From Panax quinquefolius (taxonomy: Eukaryota; Streptophyta; Magnoliopsida; Apiales; Araliaceae): a stretch of 64,000 nucleotides of DNA. The translations under genes and the position numbers were made by a program. Shown one piece after another: positions 48,376 to 60,150 of the stretch; position 1 is the first letter of the stretch, and the number at the start of each line of letters is the position of its first letter. Where the stretch lies: positions 133,730,095 through 133,794,094 of the forward strand of contig CM035167.1 in assembly GCA_020205615.1 (NCBI GenBank). The letters run 5' to 3'. Under the pieces are notes generated by a model, which was given only the letters and a program-made list of their open reading frames with translations, made no database searches and was not told where the DNA came from.

Positions 48376-49700
48376 AAAAATATTTTTACATGTATTTTTT
48401 ATATTTTTACATTATTTTTTGTTATATAAAAGTGAAACTCAATATATGATAATGTGAGAGAAAATCATGTAAAAATATCAATTTTCTATATATATGTATA
48501 CATAAAGTATGTACATACATACATTATATGCATATAATGCAAATATTTCATTTAAATTAAGTTTTCCCACATTTTATTTATTGTTTTTTTTAGAAACTTA
48601 GTGCCACTAGACACACTACCTTGTTTCGGTGTGTTCCCCACTTTAAACCGCTTCTATGGAGTTTAAATAGAAAGCACAAGTAGTTAGAGGTGGCAAATGG
48701 GCGGGGAGGGCTAAGGGCCTGTGTGTCAGCCAGCCGAAGATCGGCTAAGACCTTTAAAGGTTCTTGATTTTGGTAAAATGAAAATGTTAGGCAAGTGGCT
48801 GTTGGGCAAATTTCCATGAAGCTTCTTCCCTATATTTTTTTTTTTAAAATTTTGCACACCAAAAAAATAGTAATAATAATAAATATTAAAAGTAATAAAT
48901 AATTTATAATAAACAATAATTCTAATTACCTACATTAACTACATATCTCAATCAATTAAAATTTTAATAGTATTATAAATTACTTTCAAAGTATATAATC
49001 AAATTTAATTTTTTTAAATTAATATAATTTATTTAACTTTAAAAAATGCATTCATGACTCCACAAATATTGTTCCAAGAGATATCTAATTAATTTTCAAG
49101 ATTTACACTTGGAACTTGGAGATGCCAAGATTTTAGCAATTTGAATATTTAAATTGATTTTCGTAAGATTTGCATTTACATGATTTTAGGCATTACCCAA
49201 TATCTCATTATTAATGTACCACATCAAGTAAGAAATTTCAAACTACAATTATTATTTACTACAACTATAATAATTAAAAATATATTTTTATATTGAAGAT
49301 TGCATTAAAATAAATAGTTGTTGTAGCTTTCAATTGGTTTTGAATCATTATTTATTTACTTACAAGTCTAGTGTTCAAGCCTCGTAGAACCCACAAGTAG
49401 CAACATTTTGTTTAAAAAAAATCACGGTCATGGTAGTAGGGCCAAAACGCCCAGATTTTATGGGCTAAAAATCACAAACCAAAGCCCAAATTTCTGGTAA
49501 GGGGTTTACCAAACCACGCGAAGCTGGGCCATCTCTTAGGTCTACAAGTAAGATATAATGGTAATAACTACTATGAAGGACTAATGTTTCATTTATGGGT
49601 AAAGCGATCTTGAACACATCGAAGTGAACTCGATGATAGCTATATACTCTCTCTTTGGTTTACTAGCTTTTTTTTTGGTAAGTTAAATTTAATACACTAC
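48376..49700. other. Intergenic stretch, no gene seen
   Basis: AT-rich. A GC-richer block at 48590-48830 (with agaggtggcaaatgggcgg) looks like an old dispersed repeat without clear ends. No frame with a recognisable product. Confidence 0.45.
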
Positions 49701-49900
49701 GGTTATATTTGTTTGCAAAGATTTTACTTCAGATAGAACTATTAATTTCAAGTATCTTGATTGTTTTCAAATTTAGACTTAAGACTATTAGTTTAGGGAT
49801 TATAAAATGACTTAATAATCTTGAGATTATAATTATAATCTCGGGATTATAATCCTAAGATTAATAGTCTTGGGATTATTATAAGCACATGGATTATAAT
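49701..49900 (+). repeat. Left terminal inverted repeat
   Basis: Pairs with 55845-56030. Contains repeated gattataat, ctaagattaatagtcttggg and the internal palindrome agattataattataatct. Confidence 0.75.
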
Positions 49901-51623
49901 TGTAACACCCCGAACCCGCTACATGTTCGTGAGTGCCACACGCTACAAACCCTAAAGACCCATAAGGCAACAATATCAATAGCGCAGCCCAAACGAAAAC
50001 ACAATAATGAAACTAACTTGAAACCAAACAGTCTTTCATTAACAAATTTACACTAAGATTCAATAACTAAATACTGAAAACATAACTTTGGAGACACAGC
50101 TCCATTAAACAAAAGTATTATCATAACTCTAAAATATTCCTTAACTTCTTAAACAAAAATACCTTCCGATCTTCCTCAAAAGTGTCACAATACTCAACTC
50201 TTAACAAGTTTCATGTAGAAATTATGTAAGGGTGAGTAATGAAGCTCATCATATGTCAATCTTTACTATTTAGGTGGATCAAGTATAATTTGCAAAATAT
50301 TTTTTTAAAATAACTTTTTGAATTCAATAACAATAATAAACATATTTTTCGAAAATAATCTTTTCTTGTTCGATAACAATAGTCAATATATACTTTCAAA
50401 ACCAAAATCAATAATCACAAAACATAATTCGAAAAGGATTTCAATATGTTCCGATATACGATTTCAATATATTCAACGTATCTTTTAATCCATGGCCCTG
50501 ATGACTAAGGTTACAGTAACCCTGTAACATGGTCCAATGGTTCGATAATGTCAATGATACGCCCCCTACTAAGGTATCTTATCATGCACACGCCCTGAAA
50601 AGCTCCCCCCCAAAAGGGTATCTAAAGGTGTGCGCCTTAGTATGTCCTAAATTATTTCGGAACTAGCGTAAACACTAACGAGTTCTATACATAGTCGGAC
50701 TGAGGTTTCTAAAAACAATTTCTCAATATTTTCGATATTCAAAATTATATTTCACGATTCAAAATCACATAATTTCATTTTCTAAATCAAAATTCTATTT
50801 TGATACTTGATCCGGATTTTTAACAAAATACAAGTGTAACATTTTCATTCAAATAGAAGCCTTAAAATAAAGTATAACCATTTTTGAAACAATGCATTTA
50901 GGCTTCCGAATAATTACTAAACATATATAAACGAAAAGTTCAAAATATTAAATAGCTCGGAAAGTCACTTACCTCGATATCGCTGAACACAAATTTAATA
51001 ACCGAAAAATTCCTAAATATAAATTAGCACAAATAAATGTCATTAGGATACAATTCTATTATTTAATGACTTTTCTTATTTTGTTTTTAAAATAACTATA
51101 AGTATATTTACAAAAATATTCTTTCAATATTTAATCATTTTTCAAACAAATATTACTATTATGCCAAAATAATAATCTAAATACACAATAATAATTAAAG
51201 CCAATAATGTTATTTCAAAACTATTAATTTATAATCTAAATACAAAGCAATAATTAAAGCTACAAAAATAATGACAATGCAAAATACTAAGTACTAACAA
51301 AATATACCAAAATATCAACTTTAACTAACAAACTAAATACAATATTTAAAATAATAACAATACAAAAAATTACGTAAGAAACATACCCGAAAATAAGAGC
51401 TCCACAGACTGCCTACGCACTCGAAGCCAAAATTTAACTAAAGAGGTTTTAATAAAAAAAAAACCCTCCCACAACAAAGTCTTTCTCAAAATTGGAGACC
51501 TTATTGTTGGTGAATGAAACAAAAGGGTTAAGCCTTTCTATTTATAGACTTAAGAAAGGGTAAAGGTTTCAAATTTAGAAAGACTATGTTTGTTTGCAAG
51601 AATTATAATAAGGGTCCTTAACA
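49901..51623 (-). mobile_element. Solo LTR inside the left part of the TIR element
   Basis: Plus-strand left end TGTAACACCCCG, right end CCTTAACA at 51623. The minus strand holds TATAAATAG (51538-51546) followed by a leader-like stretch, so the LTR reads leftwards. Flanks ataat and ctaat match in four of five bases. The stretch tatgtttgtttgcaagaatt just inside the right end resembles the host TIR, so the right border carries some doubt. Confidence 0.65.
51538..51546 (-). promoter_or_regulatory. TATA box of the solo LTR
   Basis: TATAAATAG on the minus strand, followed by a leader with ccaacaataaggtctcc. No internal region remains to be transcribed. Confidence 0.5.
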
Positions 51624-53286
51624 CTAATATACAACAATTAGAAAGTAATTACAAAAATAAAACATCCACAAAATAATTACAAAAATAACGCAACACACTA
51701 TTACGTTGCTAAAATTACGGAACATTAACTCCCTACACGTCAGTTACCAACTTTCATATTTGCAACCAACCGATCCTGCATTCAAACTAATGAAGAAAAA
51801 CAGAACAACGACACAGATCGGAGAAGGTGAATACTCTGACGGACGGCGATGCAACTTTGAGATCAGAAAAAATCGGAGAAGATCAACAGCAATTTCAAGA
51901 TCGTCAAACAGCATTACAAAGTTTCATACTTCGAATTCAACAGCAACTTCGAGATCGTCAAACAGCTTTCGCTTTACAATCAGTAACCAAAAACTTATGA
52001 TTGTTGATTGTTGATTGATTCTTTACAGATTTGTATACTGAGGTATTTGAGTTTAAAGTTTATATGAATATAGTTACCTCGTGGTTACTACATACTCGTA
52101 TATTGATTACCTTTCTTATATTTTTCGCTCTTTAATTGGTCACAAAGTCAGTATACTGACTAAATTGATTGCAAAATGCATGTTAAAATATGTTTTATAT
52201 TCTGGTTACTAAGTACATATAAATTGATTACTGTTTATTATTGATTTGGTTACTGTATAATATTTATTTGGTTGCTGTATACTTTTAATAGTAGCCAAAC
52301 CATAAGGTAACAGTAATCAAAACATAATAAAGAAGTAATCAGATAGTTATATGAAAGTAACCGGAATATGTTTTAATGGTAACCAAAACAGAAACAACAT
52401 GTATATTCAACCCAGTTTAGGCAACCCGTGTATACTCTCACATGTACATTTAACACTTGATATATGTCCTGATACAAGCTTGTAACTATCTGGTTACTAC
52501 CAAAAAATAAAATGGTTACCCTTCTATGCATGGAAAAATATATTTTATGTTATGGATACTAAGTAAATATATGTTGGTTACTGTCTAATCTGGATTTGGT
52601 TAGTATATAATGTTGACTTGGTTACTGTGTAATACTACCATGGTTACTGCATAATATTACTGTGTTTTATACTGATTTTTTTTATATTGATGGTTACTGA
52701 TTAACTACATTGGTTACCTTCATACATCTGTTAGTCTTTAATTTGTAACAAAGTCATTACTGATTGTTTTAGTTGTAAAATGAATGTAACCATGCTTTTA
52801 TAATCGTAGCTACTAATTACATATATCTTGGTTACTGTCTACTATGTATTTAGATACTATAAGGTGTTTATTTGGTTATTGTATAATGTTATTGTGTTTT
52901 AAAATTCTTTCTTTTATATTGGTGGTTACTTATTGACTACATTGGTTACCTTCATACAACTGTTAATCTGATTATATATATTGAGTTGCTGTATACTATT
53001 TAATTGGTTACTATATAATATTTATTTGGTTGTTGAATAATATTAATGTACACTTGTACTGATGTTTTTTATATTCATGGTTACTTATTAGCTACATTGG
53101 TTACCTTTATACAACTTTTAGTCTTTAGTTGGTAACAAACACATTATACTGGTTGTTTTTTACTGTAAAATGCAATAAAAAAATGTGTTTATGTTCTGGT
53201 TATTAAATAAATATATGTTGGTTACTGTCTAATCTAAATTTGGTTACTGTATAATGTTGTTATGATTACTGTATAATATTAGTGTA

Positions 53287-53495
53287 CTAGATGTGTCCTG
53301 TGCCTCCGGCACTGTATAGACAGTGTGATTTATCCTAAACTTTGGACAGCCCAGATGATTTATTGAGTGAGCGAGAAATTCAAAATCATTTGTATTTTAT
53401 TAGATGATGGATGGTGGGATTTATCCCAAACTTTGGACGGCCCAGATGATTTATTGAGTGAGCGGGAAATTCAAATTCATTTGTATTTTATTAGA
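53287..53495 (-). mobile_element. Helitron-like element with internal tandem duplication
   Basis: 53287-53404 is a copy of the 118-bp element (CTAG end, gtgcctccggcac hairpin, TCTAATAAAATAC start on the minus strand). 53405-53495 repeats its 5' two thirds with slight changes and ends in the same tattttattaga. It interrupts the GGTTAC array. Confidence 0.65.
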
Positions 53496-53579
53496 TTTTA
53501 TACTGGTTTATTTTATATTGATGGTTACTTATTGACTACATTGGTTACCTTCATACAACTGTTAGTCTTTAGTTGGTAA

Positions 53580-53790
53580 CAAACTGATGCGGTTGAAGAG
53601 CAGGCGTGTCAGTTTATGGAAAGATTTGATCCAGTAATAATTTGATAATTTCTGTCAAGTTTGGAGTGTCGGATTTTGGCATTTTCGGAGCTTAATTTCA
53701 TTGGAAACGGGTCAACGATCAAAAGTCACCAACTTTGCTGGTGAACTGCAGGATTTTTTGGTCAAATTCCATCATGTAGGCCTTCAAAAT
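53580..53790. other. Non-repeat insert in the middle of the array
   Basis: About 200 bases without the GGTTAC motif (gatgcggttgaagagcaggc ... catgtaggccttcaaaattg). More GC-rich and unlike its surroundings; source unknown. Confidence 0.45.
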
Positions 53791-55844
53791 TGCATGTAAA
53801 AATGTGGTTTATATTCTGGTTACTAAGATTATATAATTTGGTTACTGTCTAATATTAATTTGGTTACTTTACAATGTTTATTCAGTGGTTAGACAATGGA
53901 GACTGATAGTAACCAATACAATAAATTTAATTGTTTACATGAATATATAATTGTTTACTGTTAGTAACCATTAACCACATGGTTGGTAACATTTTTGATG
54001 GTGTACAGTAACCAAAATTGATGTTGATTAATATTTAAATTTTGATTCCATCATGAGTTGTCAATATAAAGTAAATATATACATAGAACAATTGGTAACT
54101 GTTCTGAAACATTTTTATGTAAATTTGGTTACCCATCTAAAATAAAATGGTTACCTCTATATTCATATTTAGTTACCAACTGACATGGACCATTTCGAAA
54201 TAACTTTTATAACTATGTAATTTAAAAGTATCCATCAACTAGATAAATGGGAATCCTCACATGTACATTAAGCACTTGATAACTGTTCTAATATAAGTTT
54301 TTAATTATTTGGTTACTAACAAAAACTAAAATGGTTACCTTTATATGCATGTTTGAATACCAACTGCACCTCTCAAACTATTTTTATTTTAATATGAGAT
54401 CTATAAGTGACTATCATATATATAAATGGGAACTCTTAATTGGAGTTTCTTATTCCATCATGATGACATGGTATAAATAAAAATATATATATACATTTAA
54501 CACTTTATAACAGTCCTGATACAAACTTATAATAATCTGGTTACTAACAAAAATAAAAATGGTTAGCATATATGTATGTTTGGATACCAACTTAACATTT
54601 TAACTGAAATAGGTGATGGATACTGTTCTGAACTAATTTTATGTAAATTTGGTTACTCACAAAAAACTAAAATGGTTACCTCTATATGCAGATTTAAATA
54701 CCAATTGTTCTGATACAAGCTTGTAACTATCTGGTTACTAATAACATTAACCATAATGTAATATAATAAAACAGTAACCACATAATTATATGATAGTAAC
54801 CAGAACAGGTTTTAATGGTAACCAAAATAGAAACATCGTGTAATAAAATCCAGTTTAGGCAATCCATGTATACTAAACAATTACATATTAATCAGAATAA
54901 AAAATAAAAGTAACCAAAATTCCACATTGAGGGCACAATAAATAGTAGTCAAACCATAAGATAACAGTAACCAAAACATAATAAAGAACTAACCAAATAG
55001 TTATATGAAAGTAACCAGAACATGTATTAATGGTAACCAAAACAGAAATAACCTGTATATCCAACTCAGTTTAGGCAACTCATGTATACTCTCACGTGTA
55101 CATTTAACACTTGATATATGTCCTGATACAAGCTTGTAACTATTTGGTTACTACCAAAAAATAAAATAGTTACATTTCTATGCATGTTTGGTTACCAACT
55201 GCACCTTTCAAACAATGTATCAGACACAACTTAGAAGTCACAAATACAAACCAACAAACAATGTCAAATCGCTGGTAATATAATCAAATATGTAATCCAA
55301 TTTACATAAGTTCCAATAAACATTACAGACTCACTAACCATAACAAATAGTTATGGATATCCAACTAAAACTAAAGTATGAAACACAATTTAGAAGGACA
55401 GTACAACGACAACCGAACTAATCAAAATCTGGTACAAATCTTCCTGAAAATTATCTGAAGTTGTGAAAAAGCCAACTGCGGAGGCGCATCTCGATTGTCT
55501 GGAGGAAAATCTCTAGTTCTTTTAGGAGGATTAACGTCAATTCCGAGTTGAGAGACTGTGGTGTTGCGGCGGCGGCGGAAGAGGACGATGACGAGTGGCT
55601 TCGAGAGGAGAGAGAGAAGTAGTAAGGGGCGTAGAGAGAGACCGAACGAGAAGGGACTGTTTCAGGAACATGGAAACTAATTTTCCATGTCAACCCATTA
55701 ATATTAATTCCTTAATTTAAGGACTTTTAATTGTATTAGTATTGTAAATAAAAATGATGAAGTGTAGTATTTTTGTAATTATTTTATGAATTTATGATTT
55801 TTGTAATTATTTTCAAAAATGTACTAATATATATAATTAACCCT

Positions 55845-56030
55845 TATAATAATCCCAAGACTATTAATCTTAGGATTATAATTCTGAGATTATAATTATA
55901 ATGTTAAGATTATTATTAAGCCATTTTATAATTCGAGACTAATATTCTCAAGTCTAAAGTTAAAAACAAACAAGACACTTGAGATTAATAGTCATATCTC
56001 AAGTATAATTCTTACAAACAAACATAGCCT
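55845..56030 (-). repeat. Right terminal inverted repeat
   Basis: Inverted partner of 49701-49900; better preserved at the outer end (gtttgtttgtaagaattata when inverted). Confidence 0.75.
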
Positions 56031-56139
56031 AGATGTATATACACGAACAAAACAATACATTATTAAAAAAAAGTAATCTAATTCAAGTACATTATTACTG
56101 ATATGTCATAATTTTAACATTGTTCGTATAACAGTCCTT

Positions 56140-56290
56140 CAAGTGTTACACAGACTGTATAAAACTGTTTTTTATATGTATTCAAAGTACACCTAAATCA
56201 CTGGATTCTGTAAAAATTTTAGTTGAAATAAATACTATATATTTTTTCGGAGTTGAAGAAAAAAAAAAATTAGACCAATCGCTAGACTGA
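56140..56290. mobile_element. Half of a palindromic MITE (same family as 19283)
   Basis: Matches the right arm at 19440-19532 and 21998-22065: cacagactgtataaaac, ttttttatatgtattcaaa, acctaaatcactgga, aaataaatactatata, ggagttgaagaaaaa, gctagac. The left arm is absent. Confidence 0.6.
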
Positions 56291-57252
56291 TCAAAATTCC
56301 CGGTAAACCCGAAGATTATTGTTCATATAATTGTCAGGGCATCTAACTTAAATTAAACTAATCACTTCTCAGTATTAGTCCCGAATGAATAAAGTTAAGT
56401 GACACCCTAATGAGGATGGATCTAATATAGTTGTCTCTTTTATTTTTATTTTTCTATATAAAAAGAAAGAAAAATAATAATAATAAATATTTCATGTATG
56501 AAGATATTAAAATATGATCAAACAGAAGAAGATAGTTGTACTAATTTAAAGGGTATTACAATCAATTTATTTAGCAATCTTTGTAGATTTTTTCTACTAA
56601 TCACGAGTATAATGATAATTCACCCCACATTACATTTTATAAATTTAAGTATTATTAATTTTTTTCTATTAACTTATTTTATTCTACGAAATACTTGGGA
56701 GAAATTTAGTACTACCAGAATAACTTCCCGGGGACTATTTTGAGAGTCCTTCTAACCTGTCGACTGTCATGCAAAACTTATACTTAGACTTGAACTAAGA
56801 GTATTATTACATTTTGTTTTTGAGTTTGGGACAGGAAAAAAAAGAAAAGAAGAACGAATGGAAACTTAATTTATAATGAAAAAGAAAAGAATAAAAAAGT
56901 TGTATATTTTCTTTCATGTTGTTATTGAATTTATATATTAAAAAAATTAAGTTTTATATTTAAATTATTAAGTTGTCCTTATATTAATTTTATTATGTTT
57001 ATAATCTAAAGGGTATAATAGGGAATTAGGGATTATAAAAGATGATCTTATATTATTTTATTTTCCGTTCAAATTCGTCCATTTTTGGACAGAAAAGTTT
57101 GACAAGAAAAGTGGTTAATTTTTTCATCTATTTCTTTACTTTTTCGTTCATTACAAAATTCAATAACAAAAAGAAATTGAACAAAAAACTTAAATTTTTC
57201 GCCATTTTCTTTTTTTTCGTCCATTTTAAAACTGTAAACAGAGTGCTCCTTT
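56291..57252. other. AT-rich stretch, no gene seen
   Basis: Two hydrophobic open stretches of 81 codons (56498-56743, 57042-57287) reflect T-rich sequence. No domain, no conserved start context. Confidence 0.45.
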
Positions 57253-58157
57253 TAGGGGTGAGCATGGTGCGGTTTAGTGTAGTTTGAAACTCAAATCGCA
57301 CACGAAACCGCTAATTAGGTGCGGTTTGACAAATTCAAAACCGCACATGAAATCACTTGTGATTGGTGCGTTGCGGTTTTGAACATTGTAATGTGGTTTC
57401 GATTTCAAAACCAATTGAAACAACAAAATTTTATGCAAAATTAGCATCACACAATATTAAATACCACTTTGATAACACGCACAACCTTACTTATAATGTT
57501 TTGTCTGAACAAAAGTTAAATAGAACCAAACCCAAATCGTAAACTCGATTTTATATAATGTAAGGTGTGTCTAATTAATTTTGAACATAAAATAATAAAA
57601 TAATTTAATTATTTAATGAGACTCATGCTTAGTATCATATCTCACGTATTTGTTCGATCGTATTTATGTAATATAGATAAAATTTGTTATAATATATATA
57701 TAACACTATTTATATAAAGAAAAATAAATCATATATAAGTTTAACCTTTTAAGTTTAGGATAATAATATTAAGAAAATGGAAAATATATATGTATATTAG
57801 CTAGTATGTATCTATATAAATATAGTGGTGGATAACAGTAAATAAAGTTTGTTAATGGACTTGTTCTTATAAATTATTATTATTGTTATTATAATAATGA
57901 TGATGGTAAGCTCAATCATATTCCCATTAAATTTTATAAATTACTCAGGATAATTTGACTTCTTTTATCTTGTTGGCGTATGGTACAGTTTTGGTTTTAC
58001 GCATGTGATTTTGGCCAGTAACTAAAACCAAACCGTAAATTTGGTTTTTCAACACACGCCACATATGTCGGAACCGTTGGTATACAGTTTTAATTGGTGC
58101 AGTTTGTGCAGTTTTTGGTGTGATTTTGGAGGCAATTTGATTCCTTTCTCAGCCCTA
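57253..58157. mobile_element. Non-autonomous hAT-type element
   Basis: 905 bp. Left end TAGGGGTGAGCA, right end (inverted) TAGGGCTGAGAA. Flanks gctccttt (57245-57252) and gctcattt (58158-58165) agree in seven of eight bases, an 8-bp hAT duplication. Subterminal parts repeat gtgcggttt and accgcac at the left and gtgcagttt at the right, as expected for transposase-binding repeats. No transposase. Confidence 0.85.
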
Positions 58158-58165
58158 GCTCATTT

Positions 58166-58663
58166 ATTGGAACTCACACAAATAAGATGATCTTTAATGA
58201 CGCGTTTGTGAGTTTGGAAGAATGAGATGAAAAGAGAAAGTATAAGAAAGGAATGGACGAGAATGAATTATAATTTTCTTTTGTCATGTTTATGAGTTTT
58301 TAAAAAAATGTGACTTTAATAGCTGAATGACACTTTCTGTCCCTCCAAGATGCCAATCACTTTCAAAGATGTCCCTAAAATTTATTTTTTGTCAGTTAGG
58401 TCCTTAAAGTGACATTTTTTTGACGTTTCTGTTCCTCCTACCCAATTTGACCCCAACCCGACCTAGTTTAACCTAACCCCAATTTTAATATTTTAAAATA
58501 TAATAATTATTTTTAATATTTTAAAATATTATAATTATTTTAAAATATTTATTTTTATTTTCCAGGCTAAATAATAATACATCAATTACATATTTACTTA
58601 AAATGCATATTTGAACCTATATTTTATGAAACTTTACTCATTTTTGAAAAAATAAAAGTTTCT
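58166..58663. repeat. Dispersed-repeat remnant
   Basis: Contains ctgtccctccaagatgccaa and ttgtcagttaggtcctta, a text seen in many plant genomes as part of old repeats. Ends not found. Confidence 0.35.
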
Positions 58664-59075
58664 TGTAAGACCCCAAATTTTTATGAATAAAAATTTAATT
58701 TTCACTAAATGTTATTTGAATAATAAGGTGTGGATTTGATATAATGTTATAGTTGTGGGTAATATTTACAAATTTTACAAAGTAAGTAAGTTGTAATAAA
58801 ATATTCATTTAATTAAAGAATATTCATTTTATCGTGGGAATATCCGCATAACCAAGACAATCATCGGTGAACCCCAAGAACGAAATTCATCGCTTGATAT
58901 AGAAAGCGATGTAAATAACCTTTTTATAAAAATAACGGCAAGACTTTTACCATTAAATTGCTAAAATACCCTAATAAAAAAAATACGATGAATACGTGGT
59001 TATCGCATGAAGACACGGGTATGGTACAATATCTCTAATTATTGATGCTTACTTAAGAAGTCACTCAATTTTATT

Positions 59076-59178
59076 CAATTATTGCCACATTAGTTGCTGC
59101 ATAGTATCTTATATTATTGATTCAATTATTGTCACAGTATCATCTCCACAATATTTTATATTATTAAATCAATAATTG
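59076..59178 (+). promoter_or_regulatory. Three CAATWATTG sites in 103 bases
   Basis: caattattg at 59076-59084 and 59123-59131, caataattg at 59170-59178. Spacing is 47 bases each time. Candidate HD-Zip sites upstream of the LTR TATA box. Confidence 0.45.
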
Positions 59179-59762
59179 AGACGATACAATTATTCATATT
59201 ATTATTTGTATTATTGACAATATCTAAAAAGTTCTATCAAGAAAAGGGTTAGGTCATTTAATTGCGCGCTAATAAGGAGAAGTCCTTATCGGAAAGCTCC
59301 CTCTTTTCTGGGAATGATCTGGTTGTTAATATTATGAGTTATAATATTAATGATGAATAAATGTTGAAAAATTAAAAATGTGTTTATTGAAGACAAGTGA
59401 TTTGTGATAAATAAAGGGGTTTATCATGAAGTTTTTATTGTAAATTTGGCTTATTACATGGACCCCCACTTACTCATTTTTCAAAATCGTCGGTAGAAAG
59501 TTATCTCAGTTTTGTTTTATTATTATTATAATAGTAATAAAACAGAAAACTTTTTATATAAAACATAATAATTTATATATTATATATAAAGTTATTCTTT
59601 TTATTAGATTATAAATAGAATATATTATATTTTATATAAAGTTTTCGTTTTATTAGAATATTTTATTGCATAGTGTTGCATAGTGAAAATCAAAAAATTT
59701 TCCGAAATCGTCCGTGTGAACTTTTTTTTACTGTGCGTCCAAATAGTGCCCTGTCATTCTCC

Positions 59763-59771
59763 TATAAATAG
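59763..59771 (+). promoter_or_regulatory. TATA box of the LTR
   Basis: TATAAATAG. Donor-like aaggtaagggg with GT at 59937, 174 bases downstream. Confidence 0.6.
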
Positions 59772-59984
59772 GATGCTTAATTAAGAAATGAAAATCACAC
59801 CAGAATTAGAGAATTCTTCTTCTATAATATTGTGTGTATTTCTTTCTAGTATAAGGATACTTTGAGTGTAGAAAATAGTACAAGTTTTCTTCAAGAATAT
59901 ATCCACCATACCAGTCAGATTTACTCTCTTTTTAAGGTAAGGGGTATGATTTATTTCATATTCGTTAGATATATTATTTTTTGT

Positions 59985-60150
59985 ATTTGTAAAGAATATT
60001 ATTTTCGTTCAATATTCGTAAGGAATATTATTTTCGTTCAATATTCGTAAGAAATATTATTTTCATTCAATATTCATAAGGGATATTATCTTCGTTCAAT
60101 ATTCGTAAGAAATATTATTTTCTTTCAATATTCGTAAGAAATATTATTTA
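59985..60150 (+). repeat. ~30-bp tandem repeats (aatattattttcgttcaatattcgtaag)
   Basis: About five units, differing only at gttc/attc/tttc and the base after gtaag. Located right after the donor-like site. Confidence 0.85.

Larger units (their letters stand above)
52050..55250. repeat. Dense array of GGTTAC / GTAACC motifs
   Basis: The hexamer ggttac (often tggttactgt) or its complement gtaacc (often agtaaccaaa) occurs dozens of times, roughly every 20-60 bases, with AT-rich spacers. The direct orientation dominates up to about 53900 and both orientations mix after that. Larger blocks are also duplicated: 52294-52540 recurs at 54946-55195, with a shorter third version at 54750-54860. No protein is encoded. 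Confidence 0.85.
49701..56030. mobile_element. 6.3 kb TIR element with a GGTTAC array
   Basis: Left end ggttatatttgtttgc and right end (inverted) aggctatgtttgtttg open inverted repeats that match over about 200 bp (49701-49900 against 55845-56030) and continue after the solo LTR (51629 on, against 55700-55840: ataattacaaaaat in both). The subterminal part is built from gattataat units and small palindromes. No transposase frame is visible; the interior is a repeat array with two short serine-rich frames. The flanks show no convincing duplication, so the superfamily (hAT, Harbinger or Mutator-like) is open. Confidence 0.65.

Noticed and set aside
55451..55693. 80-codon Ser/Ala-rich frame as a gene start
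   Set aside because: Low-complexity (tcc/gcc repeats), no continuation or domain, and it lies inside the TIR element.
56498..57287. Two small hydrophobic frames as membrane proteins
   Set aside because: T-rich sequence yields Phe/Leu/Ile runs by chance; no conserved context or homologue recognised.
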